Of a stretch of DNA of 64,000 nucleotides, positions 52,853 to 62,750 are shown piece by piece. Source of the DNA: an uncultured Alistipes sp. (GTDB lineage: Bacteria > Bacteroidota > Bacteroidia > Bacteroidales > Rikenellaceae); contig CALUIK010000003.1 in NCBI GenBank assembly GCA_944320685.1, positions 124,001-188,000 of the forward strand, written 5' to 3'. Position 1 is the stretch's first letter. Every line of letters begins with the position of its first letter. The position numbers and the translations under genes are program-made. The notes beneath the pieces are model-generated. The model was not told where the DNA came from. It made no database searches and saw only the letters and a list, made by a program, of their open reading frames with translations.

Positions 52853-55536
52853 AATCCCGTAATCTTCTTTATCTCATTGAGTTTGTTCAATGCCTCGATC
52901 GGGGTCAGCGAATTGATGTCGAGGCCCTTGATCTGGTCGCGTATCTGTATGAGCACGGGATCCTCCAGCTGGAACATCGAGAGCTGCATGTTCCCCTGCT
53001 GCGCTACATCCGCCACCTTCTTGGCCGAAGGCTGGCGTCGGCGTCGGAGGATCCGCGTATCGGTTTCGGGAGCGGGGGCCGCCTCGGACGAGGCCTCGGC
53101 CACGTCGCCGCTGTATACGGTCTCGAGGTTTGCAAGTATTTCAGAGGCCCGCTTGACGATGCTCTGCGGCATGCCTGCCATGCGCGCTACGTGGATACCG
53201 AACGAGTGCTCGGTGCCTCCGCGTACAAGCTTGCGCAGGAAAACTATGGTGTTGTCCACCTCGCGGACGCTGACGTGGTAGTTTTTAACACGCTGGAAGA
53301 TGCTCTCCATCTCGTTCAGTTCGTGGTAGTGGGTAGCGAAGAGCGTCTTGGCATGTGCCGTGGGGTAGTTGTGTATGTACTCTACCATTGCCCATGCGAT
53401 GGATATGCCGTCATAGGTACTCGTGCCGCGGCCTATCTCGTCGAGAAGGATGAGGCTGCGGTCCGACAGGTTGTTCAGGATGCTGGCCGACTCCAGCATC
53501 TCGACCATGAATGTCGATTCCCCCTGCGATATGTTGTCCGAGGCCCCGACGCGGGTGAAGATCTTGTCGACGACGCCTATGTGCGCCGACTTGGCGGGAA
53601 CGAACGATCCTATCTGCGCCATGAGTATTATGAGGGCCGTTTGCCGCAGCAGGGCCGACTTACCCGACATGTTGGGACCCGTTATCATCATTATCTGCTG
53701 GTCCTCGTCGTTGAGCAGCACGTCGTTGGGGATATACTCCTCGCCCACGGGCATCAGTTTCTCGATGACAGGGTGGCGCCCCTCGCGTATGTCTATGACC
53801 TTGCCTTCGTCGAGTTGCGGACGCACGTAATGGCACTCGTCCGCCATCGTGGCGAAGGACTGCAGGCAGTCGACGCGTGCTACGGCGGCGGCATCGCGCA
53901 GGATGACGCGCAGGTGCTGCGTGACGAAACGTACCAGTTCGTCGTATATCTGCTGTTCGAGCTGCAGGATACGGTCCTGAGCTCCGAGGATCTTGTCTTC
54001 GTACTCCTTGAGTTCTTCGGTGATGTACCGTTCGGCGTTGGTGAGCGTCTGCTTGCGAACCCATGTCGCGGGTACTTTGTCCTTATGCGTGTTGCGGACT
54101 TCGATATAGTAGCCGAAGACGTTGTTGTAGTTTATCTTGAGCGGTATTCCCGTGGCCTCGCTCTCGCGCTGTTGTATCTGTTGCAGCACGTCCTTTCCAT
54201 GCAGCGCTATGCGGCGCAGGTCGTCCAGTTCGGCCGAGACGCCGTCGGCGATGATGCCGCCTTTCTGTATCTGGTTGTTCTGCGGATCGGGGTATATCTC
54301 GCGCGCAAGCCTGTCGCGCACCTCCGTCGCGGGATCTATCTCGGTGGCTATGGCGTGCAGGCCGTCGTCCGCAGTCGATTCGAGCAGCGCCTTGAGTGTC
54401 TCCACCGCCGAGAGCGACGATTTGAGCTGTACCAGCTCGCGCGGCGTGACGCGCCCCGCGGCCACACGAGACGAGATGCGCTCCAGATCGCCTATCTCGG
54501 AGATGTGCCCGCGCAGATCGTGTGCCAATTCCTTGTCATTCAATAAACTCTCGACGATATTCTGACGTCGGCGTATACGTTCGACATCCACCAGCGGCAT
54601 GGCTATCCACCGTTTGAGCAGACGTCCTCCCATCGATGTGAGCGTGCGGTCCATCACGTCGGCGAAACTGTGCTTGTCGATAGAGCCGTTTGACGAGAAG
54701 AGTTCCAGATTGCGTATCGAGAATTTGTCGAGCCATACGTAGTCATTCTGGTCGATCCGCGAGATGGCCGTTATGTGCGAGATCTCCTTGTGCTCGGTGA
54801 ATTCCAGATAGTAGAGTATGGCTCCGGCGGCCGCGATGCCTTCCTTCAGCGGCTCCACGCCGAAGCCCTTTAGGGATTTGGTGCCGAACTGCTTGCAGAG
54901 CTTGTCGTAGTTGAGATCCGACGAGAAGACCCACTCGTCCAGACGGTAGGTATAGTATCGGTTGCCGAAGGCCTTGTCGAAGCGTTCGTCCCGTCCCCGC
55001 TGGTATATGACCTCCTTGGGCGAGAGGCTCGACATAAGCTTGTCGACGTAACGGTCGTCACCCTGAGCCATATAGAATTCGCCTGTCGAGATGTCGAGGA
55101 ACGCCACTCCCGTAGCCTTGTCGCCGAAGTAGACCGATGCCAGAAAGCTGTTCTCTTTGTTGGGCAGGATGTTGTCCCCGAGCACGACGCCGGGTGTGAC
55201 GAGTTCTATGACACCGCGTTTGACCAGACCTTTAACGGTCTTTGGATCCTCCAGCTGCTCGCATATGGCCACGCGTTTGCCGGCTCGTACCAGTTTGGGA
55301 AGGTATACGTCTATGGCATGGTAAGGAAAACCGGCCAGCTCGACGTACGATGCCGCGCCGTTGGCGCGCCGCGTGAGCGTGATGCCCAGAATCGAGCTCG
55401 AGGTTATGGCATCCTCGCCGAAGGTTTCGTAGAAATCGCCTACGCGGAAGAGCAATATGGCATCGGGATGCACCGCCTTGATCTTGTAGTATTGGTTCAT
55501 CAGCGGTGTCTCGACATATTTTTTTTCAGCAGCCAT
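52849..55536 (-). CDS. mutS: DNA mismatch-repair protein MutS
   Basis: An 895-residue mismatch sensor. The N-terminal mismatch-binding domain has the Phe-x-Glu motif in [14 protein letters not shown]. Connector, lever and clamp domains follow. The ATPase has [13 protein letters not shown] (Walker A), [16 protein letters not shown] (Walker B) and [10 protein letters not shown]. The C-terminal linker is proline/alanine-rich. The -7 box (55555-55562) rules out the upstream TTG-like starts and selects ATG 55536. Confidence 0.97.
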   Translation of the reverse strand: MAAEKKYVETPLMNQYYKIKAVHPDAILLFRVGDFYETFGEDAITSSSILGITLTRRANGAASYVELAGFPYHAIDVYLPKLVRAGKRVAICEQLEDPKTVKGLVKRGVIELVTPGVVLGDNILPNKENSFLASVYFGDKATGVAFLDISTGEFYMAQGDDRYVDKLMSSLSPKEVIYQRGRDERFDKAFGNRYYTYRLDEWVFSSDLNYDKLCKQFGTKSLKGFGVEPLKEGIAAAGAILYYLEFTEHKEISHITAISRIDQNDYVWLDKFSIRNLELFSSNGSIDKHSFADVMDRTLTSMGGRLLKRWIAMPLVDVERIRRRQNIVESLLNDKELAHDLRGHISEIGDLERISSRVAAGRVTPRELVQLKSSLSAVETLKALLESTADDGLHAIATEIDPATEVRDRLAREIYPDPQNNQIQKGGIIADGVSAELDDLRRIALHGKDVLQQIQQRESEATGIPLKINYNNVFGYYIEVRNTHKDKVPATWVRKQTLTNAERYITEELKEYEDKILGAQDRILQLEQQIYDELVRFVTQHLRVILRDAAAVARVDCLQSFATMADECHYVRPQLDEGKVIDIREGRHPVIEKLMPVGEEYIPNDVLLNDEDQQIMMITGPNMSGKSALLRQTALIILMAQIGSFVPAKSAHIGVVDKIFTRVGASDNISQGESTFMVEMLESASILNNLSDRSLILLDEIGRGTSTYDGISIAWAMVEYIHNYPTAHAKTLFATHYHELNEMESIFQRVKNYHVSVREVDNTIVFLRKLVRGGTEHSFGIHVARMAGMPQSIVKRASEILANLETVYSGDVAEASSEAAPAPETDTRILRRRRQPSAKKVADVAQQGNMQLSMFQLEDPVLIQIRDQIKGLDINSLTPIEALNKLNEIKKITGL

Positions 55537-55554
55537 CTCTAATTCGTTATCCTG

Positions 55555-55562
55555 CAAAGATA
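55555..55562 (-). promoter_or_regulatory. -7 box of mutS
   Basis: TATCTTTG on the minus strand, about 19 bases before the start codon. It lies 16 bases from the end of the helicase gene upstream. Confidence 0.65.
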
Positions 55563-55577
55563 ACTCATTTTCGACGA

Positions 55578-56993
55578 CTATTCAAAAAATCGCTCGTCGA
55601 AATTGACCAGATAGAGTTTCTCCGTGGCGCGTGTGAATGCCGTGTAGAGCCATCGCAGCATGTCGTGCGTCATGGGTTCGTCGCCGAAGAGACAGCGGTC
55701 GACAAAGACGGCGCGCCACTGTCCGCCTTGGGCCTTGTGACACGTTACGGCGTAGGAGAATTTGACCTGCAGGGCGTTGTAGTGCGGGTTCTCGCGTATT
55801 TGGCGGAACCGTTTCAGGCGGCTTTTGATGTCGGTGTAGTCCTTCTCCACCTCGTCAAATAGCTGGCGGCTCTGCTCGCGTGTCAGCGATGGTGACTCCG
55901 AGGAGAGGGTATCGAGCAGAATCTTGCACTCGATCTCCGTATCGCCGTAGTCGCCGAACGAGAGCACGGCGTCGGCAAAGTGGAATCCGTAGAAATCCTC
56001 GAAACGGCGGATACGTTTCAGAAGTGCTGTGTCGCCGTTGGCGATGAAACTCATGGGCGCCTTTTCCATGCGCTCGGTGAAATAGTAGTTGTTCTTGACC
56101 ACCATCAGGCGGTCTCCGCTTTCGATCTGCTCCTCGGCCGAGAGGACATATCGGCGTATGCCCTCGTTGAAGCGGTTGGCCCGTTTGTTCGAGCGGGTGA
56201 TGACGATAGTTTCGTCGCGGCCGTAGCGGCAGTATGCATCCTCGAGGCATTCGAGGAATTCGCCGCCGCCGACGGCTTCGATGTCGGGGAAGTGCAGGTC
56301 GAGGTGCGGTACGGCGCACTCGCCGCGTTCGAGCATCTGCCGCAGCATTGTGGCGTTGCGGAGTATTCCCGAGGCGGCGTCCTGACGCACCACGTCGGTC
56401 ATCGACGAATAGACCACCTCGCCGTATGCGCGCATGGCTGCGACATCGAGGGCAGGAGAGCGGTCGGCCCCCACGGGCGGCAGCTGGGCATCGTCGCCGA
56501 CAAGGATCAGGCGGCACTGCCGTCCGCTGCGCACATACAATATAAGGTCTTCGAGCAGCGAGCCGCTGCCGAAGATCTGCCCCTCGGAGGTCGTGTCGGA
56601 GAGCATCGAGGTCTCGTCGACTATGAAGACGCACCCCGACTCGCGGTTTATGTCGAGCGAGAATTTCGATTCGTAGTCGGCGTTAGTCCGTTCCCTGTAG
56701 ATGCGTTTGTGTATGGTATGGGCTTCGGTTCCCGAATATCGCGCAAGCACTTTCGCCGCACGTCCCGTCGGGGCGAGCAGCACGCACGGCACCCCCATGC
56801 CGCGCAGCACCTGCACCAAGGCGGCGATAAGAGTTGTCTTTCCCGTTCCGGCGTAACCGTTGAGAATGAAAATAGAGGAGTAATCGTGTGAAGAGAGATA
56901 CTCCGATAAATTTTCTACAACTTTTTTCTGGCTAACTGTTGCGTCAAAAGAGATTTTTGCGTAAATTTGGCCTGCAATATACGTGTTAAGCAT
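55578..56993 (-). CDS. RecD/Pif1-like ATP-dependent DNA helicase
   Basis: A 471-residue superfamily 1 helicase (5'-3' type). It has [17 protein letters not shown] (Walker A), TGRAAKVL (Ia), FIVDETSML (II), [12 protein letters not shown] (III), a RecD-like [11 protein letters not shown] (V) and [18 protein letters not shown] (VI). It lacks the N-terminal domain of RecD2 and is the short stand-alone form common in Bacteroidota. It probably acts in replication or repair. It has its own promoter (57029-57036) and lies directly upstream of mutS. Confidence 0.88.
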   Translation of the reverse strand: MLNTYIAGQIYAKISFDATVSQKKVVENLSEYLSSHDYSSIFILNGYAGTGKTTLIAALVQVLRGMGVPCVLLAPTGRAAKVLARYSGTEAHTIHKRIYRERTNADYESKFSLDINRESGCVFIVDETSMLSDTTSEGQIFGSGSLLEDLILYVRSGRQCRLILVGDDAQLPPVGADRSPALDVAAMRAYGEVVYSSMTDVVRQDAASGILRNATMLRQMLERGECAVPHLDLHFPDIEAVGGGEFLECLEDAYCRYGRDETIVITRSNKRANRFNEGIRRYVLSAEEQIESGDRLMVVKNNYYFTERMEKAPMSFIANGDTALLKRIRRFEDFYGFHFADAVLSFGDYGDTEIECKILLDTLSSESPSLTREQSRQLFDEVEKDYTDIKSRLKRFRQIRENPHYNALQVKFSYAVTCHKAQGGQWRAVFVDRCLFGDEPMTHDMLRWLYTAFTRATEKLYLVNFDERFFE

Positions 56994-57015
56994 CGGTCTT
57001 GAATATTATTGAGCC

Positions 57016-57036
57016 GCTAAATTTGATACAAACTTA
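57016..57036. promoter_or_regulatory. Overlapping divergent promoters of the helicase and a membrane-protein gene
   Basis: Plus-strand TAAATTTG (57016-57023) and minus-strand TAAGTTTG (57029-57036) face apart with only five bases between them. The two start sites fall within each other's boxes, so use of one may hinder the other. Confidence 0.6.
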
Positions 57037-57054
57037 ATAACAAATACAAAAAAA

Positions 57055-57693
57055 ATGAAAAAGGGAATACAAATCGTACTTGCATTAGTGATCCTCGGTT
57101 TGATTTACGTGATCGCCATGGAGATCTACACTCCTCAGGCCTTCAACAAGGAGCTCAAACACAGGAATGCCGCAGTCATCGAGCGCCTCGAGGATATACG
57201 TACCGCCGAGCGCGCCTTCAAGAAGAAGTATCAGTATTTCACCGGCAGTTTCGACACGCTTATCAACTTCGTCCTTAACGACACGCTTGAGATGGAGCGC
57301 AAGTTCGTCGATGAGGATGACTCGGTTGCAATGGCACAGCTGAAGAGGGCCGGCAAGAAGAATATCGAGAAGTTCAATATCGCAGTCATAGACACCATAT
57401 TCTCGCCTCGCAAGCTCTCGCGCGAGGATATCGAGAATCTGCGTTACATACCTTTCACCAACAACCAGACGCAGTTCCTGCTTGAAGCGGCGCGTATCGT
57501 AACTGAGTCGAAGGTGGAGATTCCTGTAGTAGAGTGCCGCGCACCTTATAAGATGTACCTTGACACGGTCAAGTACCGTCAGGAAGTGATCAACCTCATC
57601 GACGATCAGGTCTACAACTTCAACCAGTATGCAGGCCTGAAGTTCGGTTCGCTTGAGGGTGGTAATAACGAGGCCGGTAACTGGGGCGAGTAG
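57055..57693 (+). CDS. Conserved-looking hypothetical single-pass membrane protein
   Basis: A 212-residue protein with one N-terminal membrane helix (residues 5-24), a charged helical stretch (30-65, likely coiled coil) and a soluble periplasmic or cytoplasmic domain without recognisable motif. It ends in an Asn/Gly/Glu-rich tail. Its codon use matches the surrounding core genes. I do not recognise the family. It is monocistronic with a clean terminator. Resembles pseudopilin-like anchored proteins only in outline. Confidence 0.75.
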   Translation: MKKGIQIVLALVILGLIYVIAMEIYTPQAFNKELKHRNAAVIERLEDIRTAERAFKKKYQYFTGSFDTLINFVLNDTLEMERKFVDEDDSVAMAQLKRAGKKNIEKFNIAVIDTIFSPRKLSREDIENLRYIPFTNNQTQFLLEAARIVTESKVEIPVVECRAPYKMYLDTVKYRQEVINLIDDQVYNFNQYAGLKFGSLEGGNNEAGNWGE

Positions 57694-57718
57694 TCACTCC
57701 GGTCTGGGAATGCGAAAC

Positions 57719-57753
57719 GATGTCCGCTCCGTTTGTGGGCGGACATCATTTTG
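57719..57753 (+). terminator. Terminator of the hypothetical membrane-protein gene
   Basis: GATGTCCGC pairs with GCGGACATC, followed by ATTTTGTT. Confidence 0.78.
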
Positions 57754-57832
57754 TTCATGCGTAGGGGGGCAGACACGTATGGTTCGTACGCATACTGTGC
57801 GGACTCCCGCTCCGATAATGTAAAAGGAGTAT

Positions 57833-58363
57833 ATGAGAATAATAAGCGGCACATGCGGCGGACGTGTGATCGTCCCGCCCAAAAACCTGAGGGCCCGTCC
57901 TACGACAGATTTCGCCAAGGAAAATCTGTTCAACGTCTTGGGCAATATGCTTGATTTCGAGGGATTGGATGTCCTCGACCTCTTTGCGGGCACCGGCTCC
58001 ATAAGCTACGAGTTCGCCTCGCGCGGCGCCGCCTCGGTCACATCTGTAGAGATAAACGCCGTACATTACGACTTCATACGTTCGACGGCGCGTAAATACG
58101 GCCTCGATGCCGTGCATGCGGTGAAGGCAAATGTTTTCCTGTATCTGAAAAATTGTCCGAAACGTTATGATGTGATCTTCTCGGACGCCCCGTACGACCT
58201 GGAGGGCAGCGGGCAGGTGGTGGATATGGTTCTGGAGCGCAATATGTTGAATGATGGCGGCATATTCGTTTTCGAGCACTCTAAGGACAAGAGTTTCGAT
58301 GGCCATCCCCGCCTGTATGATACGCGAAATTACGGAAGCGTACATTTTTCAATATTCAGATGA
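57833..58363 (+). CDS. rsmD: 16S rRNA guanine-966 N2-methyltransferase RsmD
   Basis: A 176-residue Rossmann-fold SAM methyltransferase. It starts with the family's RIISGTCGGRVIVPPKNLRARPTTDFAKENLFN, then has DLFAGTGSISYEFASRGA (SAM loop) and SDAPYD. The catalytic motif is usually DPPY, and here the first Pro is Ala, seen in some relatives. It modifies 16S rRNA during 30S assembly. No standard promoter is seen directly upstream. Confidence 0.9.
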   Translation: MRIISGTCGGRVIVPPKNLRARPTTDFAKENLFNVLGNMLDFEGLDVLDLFAGTGSISYEFASRGAASVTSVEINAVHYDFIRSTARKYGLDAVHAVKANVFLYLKNCPKRYDVIFSDAPYDLEGSGQVVDMVLERNMLNDGGIFVFEHSKDKSFDGHPRLYDTRNYGSVHFSIFR

Positions 58364-58405
58364 CGTTTTTTTTGAAAAAGTTATTGCTGTTTTACGAATT
58401 TATAC

Positions 58406-58413
58406 TATATTTG
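58406..58413 (+). promoter_or_regulatory. -7 box of the tRNA-Asp gene
   Basis: TATATTTG with TTG 19 bases upstream (58384-58386). Transcription would begin about 13 bases before the mature tRNA. Confidence 0.75.
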
Positions 58414-58431
58414 CACTCGCAAACCGAAAGA

Positions 58432-58508
58432 GGTGCGTTAGTTCAGCCGGTTAGAATACGTGCCTGTCACGCACGGGGTCAGGGGTTCGAGTCCCCTACG
58501 CACCGCCA
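58432..58508 (+). tRNA. tRNA-Asp (anticodon GTC)
   Basis: A full cloverleaf. Acceptor GGTGCGT pairs with ACGCACC. The D-arm has GTTCAGCCGGTTAGAAT. The anticodon arm CGTGC-CTGTCAC-GCACG has GTC at 58466-58468. The T-arm has AGGGGTTCGAGTCCCCT. The discriminator is G, and CCA is encoded (58506-58508). Confidence 0.97.
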
Positions 58509-58510
58509 AC

Positions 58511-58573
58511 GGGCTCTTGAAAGAGGGCCGATAGGATTGAGAGCCTTGTAAACGAGAAGTTTACAAGGCTCTC
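58511..58573 (+). terminator. Tandem hairpins after tRNA-Asp
   Basis: A small GGGCTCTT-GAA-AGAGGGCC hairpin is followed by a 15-bp perfect stem GAGAGCCTTGTAAAC / GTTTACAAGGCTCTC (58539-58573) with a T-rich tail. The second may also stop the convergent uxaA operon. The next 130 bases up to uxaA hold nothing recognisable. Confidence 0.75.
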
Positions 58574-58711
58574 TTCATATTTATTCGTCTGCGTCGCGGG
58601 CGCCGATATCTGACGTCGTCTCGGGCTGGATGGCATGGAGCCCATCTAACTTGCGGGCGACAACGGGGCTGCAGCGGAACTTACGGTAAGTTATGAATGC
58701 GGAGTATTGCG

Positions 58712-60202
58712 TTATAGCGTAACGCCGCTCTTGAATATGGCGAACCCTGCATCGTCGCGCCGTTCGTTGCATGTATGCTCTCCTTCGGCAACACGGTATA
58801 TGAGTTGCATGAACTTGTCGCACAGGTTGTCCATGTCGTCGTCCTCGACCAGAGTGCCGGCATTGAAATCCATCCATTGCGGTTTGCGGCGGTAGAGGTC
58901 GCTGTTGGAGGCTACCTTGAGCGTGGGGACGAAGGTTCCGAACGGTGTGCCGCGGCCTGTAGTGAAGAGTACCATCTGGCATCCCGCCGCTGCGAGGGCC
59001 GTCGCGGCCACGAGGTCGTTGCCCGGGGCCGAGAGCAGGTTGAGCCCTGCTCGGGAGAGTCTCTCGCCGTATTCCAGCACGTCGCGTATGGGCGACTTTC
59101 CGGCCTTTTGTGTGCATCCGAGTGATTTCTCCTCAAGGGTGGATATGCCGCCGGCCTTGTTTCCGGGCGAGGGGTTCTCGTATACCGGCTGCCCCTGAGC
59201 GATGAAGTATCCCTTAAAGCCGTTTATCATGGCTACCGTCTTATCGAAGAGTTCTTTCGTGGCGCACCGGTCCATGAGGATGGTCTCCGCGCCGAACATC
59301 TCCGGCACTTCCGTCAATACCGTTGTTCCGCCCATTGCTGTCAGACGGTCGGAGAAGAGCCCGAGCAGCGGGTTGGCCGTAATGCCCGACAGACCGTCGG
59401 ATCCTCCGCATTTGAGTCCTACGCGTAGCGCTGATAGTGGTACGGACGTGCGTTTGTCCTCCATCGCTATGGCGTACATTTCGCGCAGGAGTGCCATGCC
59501 GGAGGCGATTTCGTCGTCCGCCTGCTGGCACACCATCATGCGTATGCGCGAGGTGTCGTATTCCCCCAGCATTTCGCGGAACGCCTCGGGCCTGTTGTTC
59601 TCGCAACCCAGCCCGACGATAAGGACCGCGCCGGCATTTGGGTGCAGGACCATGTTCCTCAATATCCTGCGAGTGTTCTCGTGGTCGTCGCCCAACTGTG
59701 AGCAGCCATAGTTGTGCGTAAAGGCTCTGATAGCATCGACTCCTTCGCAACGGGTCTCGGCGCGCAGCATATCGGCCAATTTCTCGGCTATGCCGTTGAC
59801 GCAGCCGACGGTGGGGATGATCCATATCTCGTTTCTTATACCGACATCCCCGTTCGGGCGGCGGTATCCCATGAACGCATGTTGCATCTCGGGCTGCTTC
59901 AGTGGTACGGCGGGTACGGGATTGTACGTATAATCCTGTATACCTTCGAGGCAGGTATGTATATTGTTTTCGTTGACCCAGCCGCCTTGCGGTATGTCGC
60001 ACGATGCGGCTCCGATGCAACTGCCGTATTTTATCACGCTGCGCCCTGCCGTCAGCGCGTCCAAGGCGAATTTGTGCCCTGGCGGTATCTCCTCCTTCAT
60101 GGTGAAACGCCTTCCGCCGATGTCGACGGCAACCCCTGCGGGCAGTCGTGTAAGTGCTACGGCCACGTTGTCGGCAGGGTTGATCTGAATATACTCTTTC
60201 AT
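58712..60202 (-). CDS. uxaA: Altronate dehydratase
   Basis: A 496-residue iron-dependent lyase converting D-altronate to 2-keto-3-deoxygluconate. It has an N-terminal SAF domain (about 1-90), then the UxaA core with RPNGDVGIRNEIWIIPTVGCVNGIA, FTHNYGCSQLGDDHENTRRILRN, GLGCENN and LKCGGSDGLSGITANP. It is the last gene of a minus-strand operon with tagaturonate reductase (18 bases upstream), a zinc dehydrogenase and a sugar permease. Together these form the lower galacturonate/L-galactonate route. Confidence 0.95.
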   Translation of the reverse strand: MKEYIQINPADNVAVALTRLPAGVAVDIGGRRFTMKEEIPPGHKFALDALTAGRSVIKYGSCIGAASCDIPQGGWVNENNIHTCLEGIQDYTYNPVPAVPLKQPEMQHAFMGYRRPNGDVGIRNEIWIIPTVGCVNGIAEKLADMLRAETRCEGVDAIRAFTHNYGCSQLGDDHENTRRILRNMVLHPNAGAVLIVGLGCENNRPEAFREMLGEYDTSRIRMMVCQQADDEIASGMALLREMYAIAMEDKRTSVPLSALRVGLKCGGSDGLSGITANPLLGLFSDRLTAMGGTTVLTEVPEMFGAETILMDRCATKELFDKTVAMINGFKGYFIAQGQPVYENPSPGNKAGGISTLEEKSLGCTQKAGKSPIRDVLEYGERLSRAGLNLLSAPGNDLVAATALAAAGCQMVLFTTGRGTPFGTFVPTLKVASNSDLYRRKPQWMDFNAGTLVEDDDMDNLCDKFMQLIYRVAEGEHTCNERRDDAGFAIFKSGVTL

Positions 60203-60220
60203 GGACGTTTGCGTTTGGTG

Positions 60221-61672
60221 TTACTCTGCCTTGCCGATATATTGCGATACGGCTGCAAGCATGCCTTCCTTGTCTATAACCGACAGATACTCTTCGAGCT
60301 TGTCCGTCAGCCCCGTTATGTTGTTGATGTCCTCTCCCCATATGCCGTCGGCAGCCAAGACTCCTTCGGCGACATGCCGCATGTCGGGCTGTTGCCACAG
60401 GTGCGTGAGAAGCCTTATGACCTCGGGTGCGTCATTGGGTTGTATGGGTGCGCCGTCGGAGCGTGTGCCGCCTCTGTAATATGTTATTATGGCTGCCAAA
60501 CCGAGTACGAGCCCTTCTGGCAGTCGCCCGAACCGCTTGAGATATGTTTTCAACCCGGGCAGGTCGCGCGTGGCGTATTTCGAGAAGGCATTGAGCATGA
60601 TGGAGGTCACCTGATGGTCGACGAAGGGATTTGTGAAACGCTCGATTACATCGTCTGCAAAACGCCGAAGTTCTGTTTCGGGCAGGTCGAGTGTAGGCAT
60701 AAGTTCGTCGTACATGACCCTGTGTATGAACTTGCCCACGACGGGATGCCGGCAAGCGTCCCGTACGATATTGATGCCTGACAGCCATGCCACTGGGGCC
60801 AGCACGGTATGCGGACCGTTGAGCAAGGTCACCTTTCGTGCATGGTATGGTTCCTCGGACGGGACGAAGAGCACGTTCAGTCCGGCCTTGTCCGCGGGGA
60901 ATTCCTGTGCTATGCTTTGCGGCGCCTCGATTACCCACAGGTGGAAAACCTCTCCCTGCACCACGAGGTTGTCGTCGTATTTCAGCTGCTCCTTGATTCG
61001 GTCTATATCCTTGTGCGGGAATCCTGGCACTATACGGTCCACGAGTGTGGCGTATACGCCGCAGGCATTATCAAACCAGTTCTTGAAGTCGTCTCCCAAT
61101 TGCCACAGTTGGATGTACTGCCAGATCACCTCCTTGAGTTTGTGGCCGTTGAGGAATATCAACTCGCATGGGAATATTATCAGGCCCTTCCGCATGTCGC
61201 CTCCGAAATGACGGAAGCGGCGGAAGAGGAACTGCGTCAGTTTTGCGGGATATGCGGCGGCGGGCCTGTCGTCCGGTTTGCAGGAGGGGTCGAAGGCGAT
61301 GCCGGCCTCCGTGGTATTCGATATTACGAATCTTATTTCGGGCTGTTCGGCCAAGGCCATGAAGGCGTCGAAATCCGTATAAGGGTTCATTGCGCGGCTG
61401 ATGACGTCGATCAGACGGAACGAGTTTACCGCCTCTCCGTTTTCCAGCCCTTGGAGGTTGACATGGTACAGCCCGTCCTGACTGTTGAGGCGGTCGACCA
61501 TGCCGTTACCGATGGGTTGTACGACGACGACACTGCCGTTGAAATCGGTCTTCTCGTCCATATTGGATATTATCCAATCGACAAAGGCCCGCAGGAAATT
61601 TCCCTCGCCGAACTGCACCACACGTTCCGGACGAAGCACCTTTTGCGCCGTTTGCTTATTTAATGCTCTCAT
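60221..61672 (-). CDS. uxaB: Tagaturonate reductase (altronate oxidoreductase)
   Basis: A 483-residue NAD-dependent polyol/mannonate-type dehydrogenase that reduces D-tagaturonate to D-altronate. The N-terminal cofactor region VVQFGEGNFLRAFVDWIISNM and the C-terminal helical domain with LNGPHTVLAPVAWLSGI and an RFTNPFVDHQVTSIMLNAFSK segment carry the catalytic Lys/His pattern of the family. It lies 13 bases after the zinc dehydrogenase gene and feeds uxaA. Confidence 0.94.
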   Translation of the reverse strand: MRALNKQTAQKVLRPERVVQFGEGNFLRAFVDWIISNMDEKTDFNGSVVVVQPIGNGMVDRLNSQDGLYHVNLQGLENGEAVNSFRLIDVISRAMNPYTDFDAFMALAEQPEIRFVISNTTEAGIAFDPSCKPDDRPAAAYPAKLTQFLFRRFRHFGGDMRKGLIIFPCELIFLNGHKLKEVIWQYIQLWQLGDDFKNWFDNACGVYATLVDRIVPGFPHKDIDRIKEQLKYDDNLVVQGEVFHLWVIEAPQSIAQEFPADKAGLNVLFVPSEEPYHARKVTLLNGPHTVLAPVAWLSGINIVRDACRHPVVGKFIHRVMYDELMPTLDLPETELRRFADDVIERFTNPFVDHQVTSIMLNAFSKYATRDLPGLKTYLKRFGRLPEGLVLGLAAIITYYRGGTRSDGAPIQPNDAPEVIRLLTHLWQQPDMRHVAEGVLAADGIWGEDINNITGLTDKLEEYLSVIDKEGMLAAVSQYIGKAE

Positions 61673-61685
61673 GATCTGTCCTGAT

Positions 61686-62702
61686 TTAAAATTCCACCAA
61701 TATACGGAATACCCGTCCCGGATTTTCCGACCATCTCAACAGTGCCGTTCCGGCCTCATCCGGAGTGACGACATACGATATGAGGCTGTCGACGGGGCAC
61801 ACTCCGCGGCGAAGATACTTTATTACGGCATTGAAATCCGCCGTCAGGGCGTTACGCGAACCCCTTATGTCCAGCTCTTTTTGTACGAAGTATTTGGTCT
61901 GGAACGATACCTCGCTTTTTGCATATCCTATACATACCACGCGCCCTGTAAACGCCGCTTCGTCGACGGCCATGACGTATGTGGCGGGACTGCCGACGGC
62001 CTCTATGACCACGTCGGGGCCCATGCCTCCCGTAAGCGCCTGCAGGCGGGCATGCACATCCTCGTTTTTCGAGTTGACGGTATGTGCGGCGCCGATATTC
62101 CGCGCCAGTTTGAGTTTGTCGTCGTCGAGGTCTACGGCGATAACTGTGGCCCCGCGCAGCGATGCGCGCACGACGGCGCCCAATCCTATCATTCCGCAAC
62201 CGATCACCATCACCGTGTCGTTGTCGGTGATGCATCCGCGCGATACGGCATGGAATCCTACACTCATAGGCTCGATAAGGGCGCATTCTCGTGTGGAAAG
62301 GCCGTCGGCCGCGATTACTTTCTGCCACGGTACGGCGATGTAGTCGGTCATTGCGCCGTTGCGCTGCACACCCAATGTCTCATTGTCGCGGCAGGCGTTT
62401 ACGCGGCCGTTGCGGCATGAGGAGCACTTGCCGCAGCTCGTGTATGGATTTACCGTCACCGGCATACCCTTTACGAATGTCTCGGGGACGCCGCGGCCTG
62501 TCTCTTCGATTACGGCGCCTATCTCGTGGCCGGGTATGACCGGCATCCTGACCATGGGATTGCGTCCGAGAAAGGTGTTCAGATCCGAACCGCAAAAGCC
62601 GACATGCTTTATGCGCAGCAATATCTCACCGTCTTTGACGGCGGGTTTCTCAATGTCGGTCACCATAACGGTTTGCGGTTCCGTTATTTTCACTGCTTTC
62701 AT
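61686..62702 (-). CDS. Zinc-dependent alcohol dehydrogenase, probable L-galactonate (sugar-acid) 5-dehydrogenase
   Basis: A 338-residue medium-chain dehydrogenase. It has the catalytic zinc Cys in GFCGSDLNTF and His-Glu in PGHEIGAVI. The structural zinc cluster is CGKCSSCRNGRVNAC. The NAD-binding stretch is VIGCGMIGLGAVV followed by VDLDDDKLK (Asp for NAD preference). In the operon with uxaB and uxaA the expected reaction is oxidation of L-galactonate to D-tagaturonate, as done by LgoD. Other polyols or threonine cannot be excluded from sequence. Confidence 0.82.
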   Translation of the reverse strand: MKAVKITEPQTVMVTDIEKPAVKDGEILLRIKHVGFCGSDLNTFLGRNPMVRMPVIPGHEIGAVIEETGRGVPETFVKGMPVTVNPYTSCGKCSSCRNGRVNACRDNETLGVQRNGAMTDYIAVPWQKVIAADGLSTRECALIEPMSVGFHAVSRGCITDNDTVMVIGCGMIGLGAVVRASLRGATVIAVDLDDDKLKLARNIGAAHTVNSKNEDVHARLQALTGGMGPDVVIEAVGSPATYVMAVDEAAFTGRVVCIGYAKSEVSFQTKYFVQKELDIRGSRNALTADFNAVIKYLRRGVCPVDSLISYVVTPDEAGTALLRWSENPGRVFRILVEF

Positions 62703-62750
62703 AGTTTCATTATTGCTTTTATTTGACCAAGTCGATCCGTTGTGTTACAT

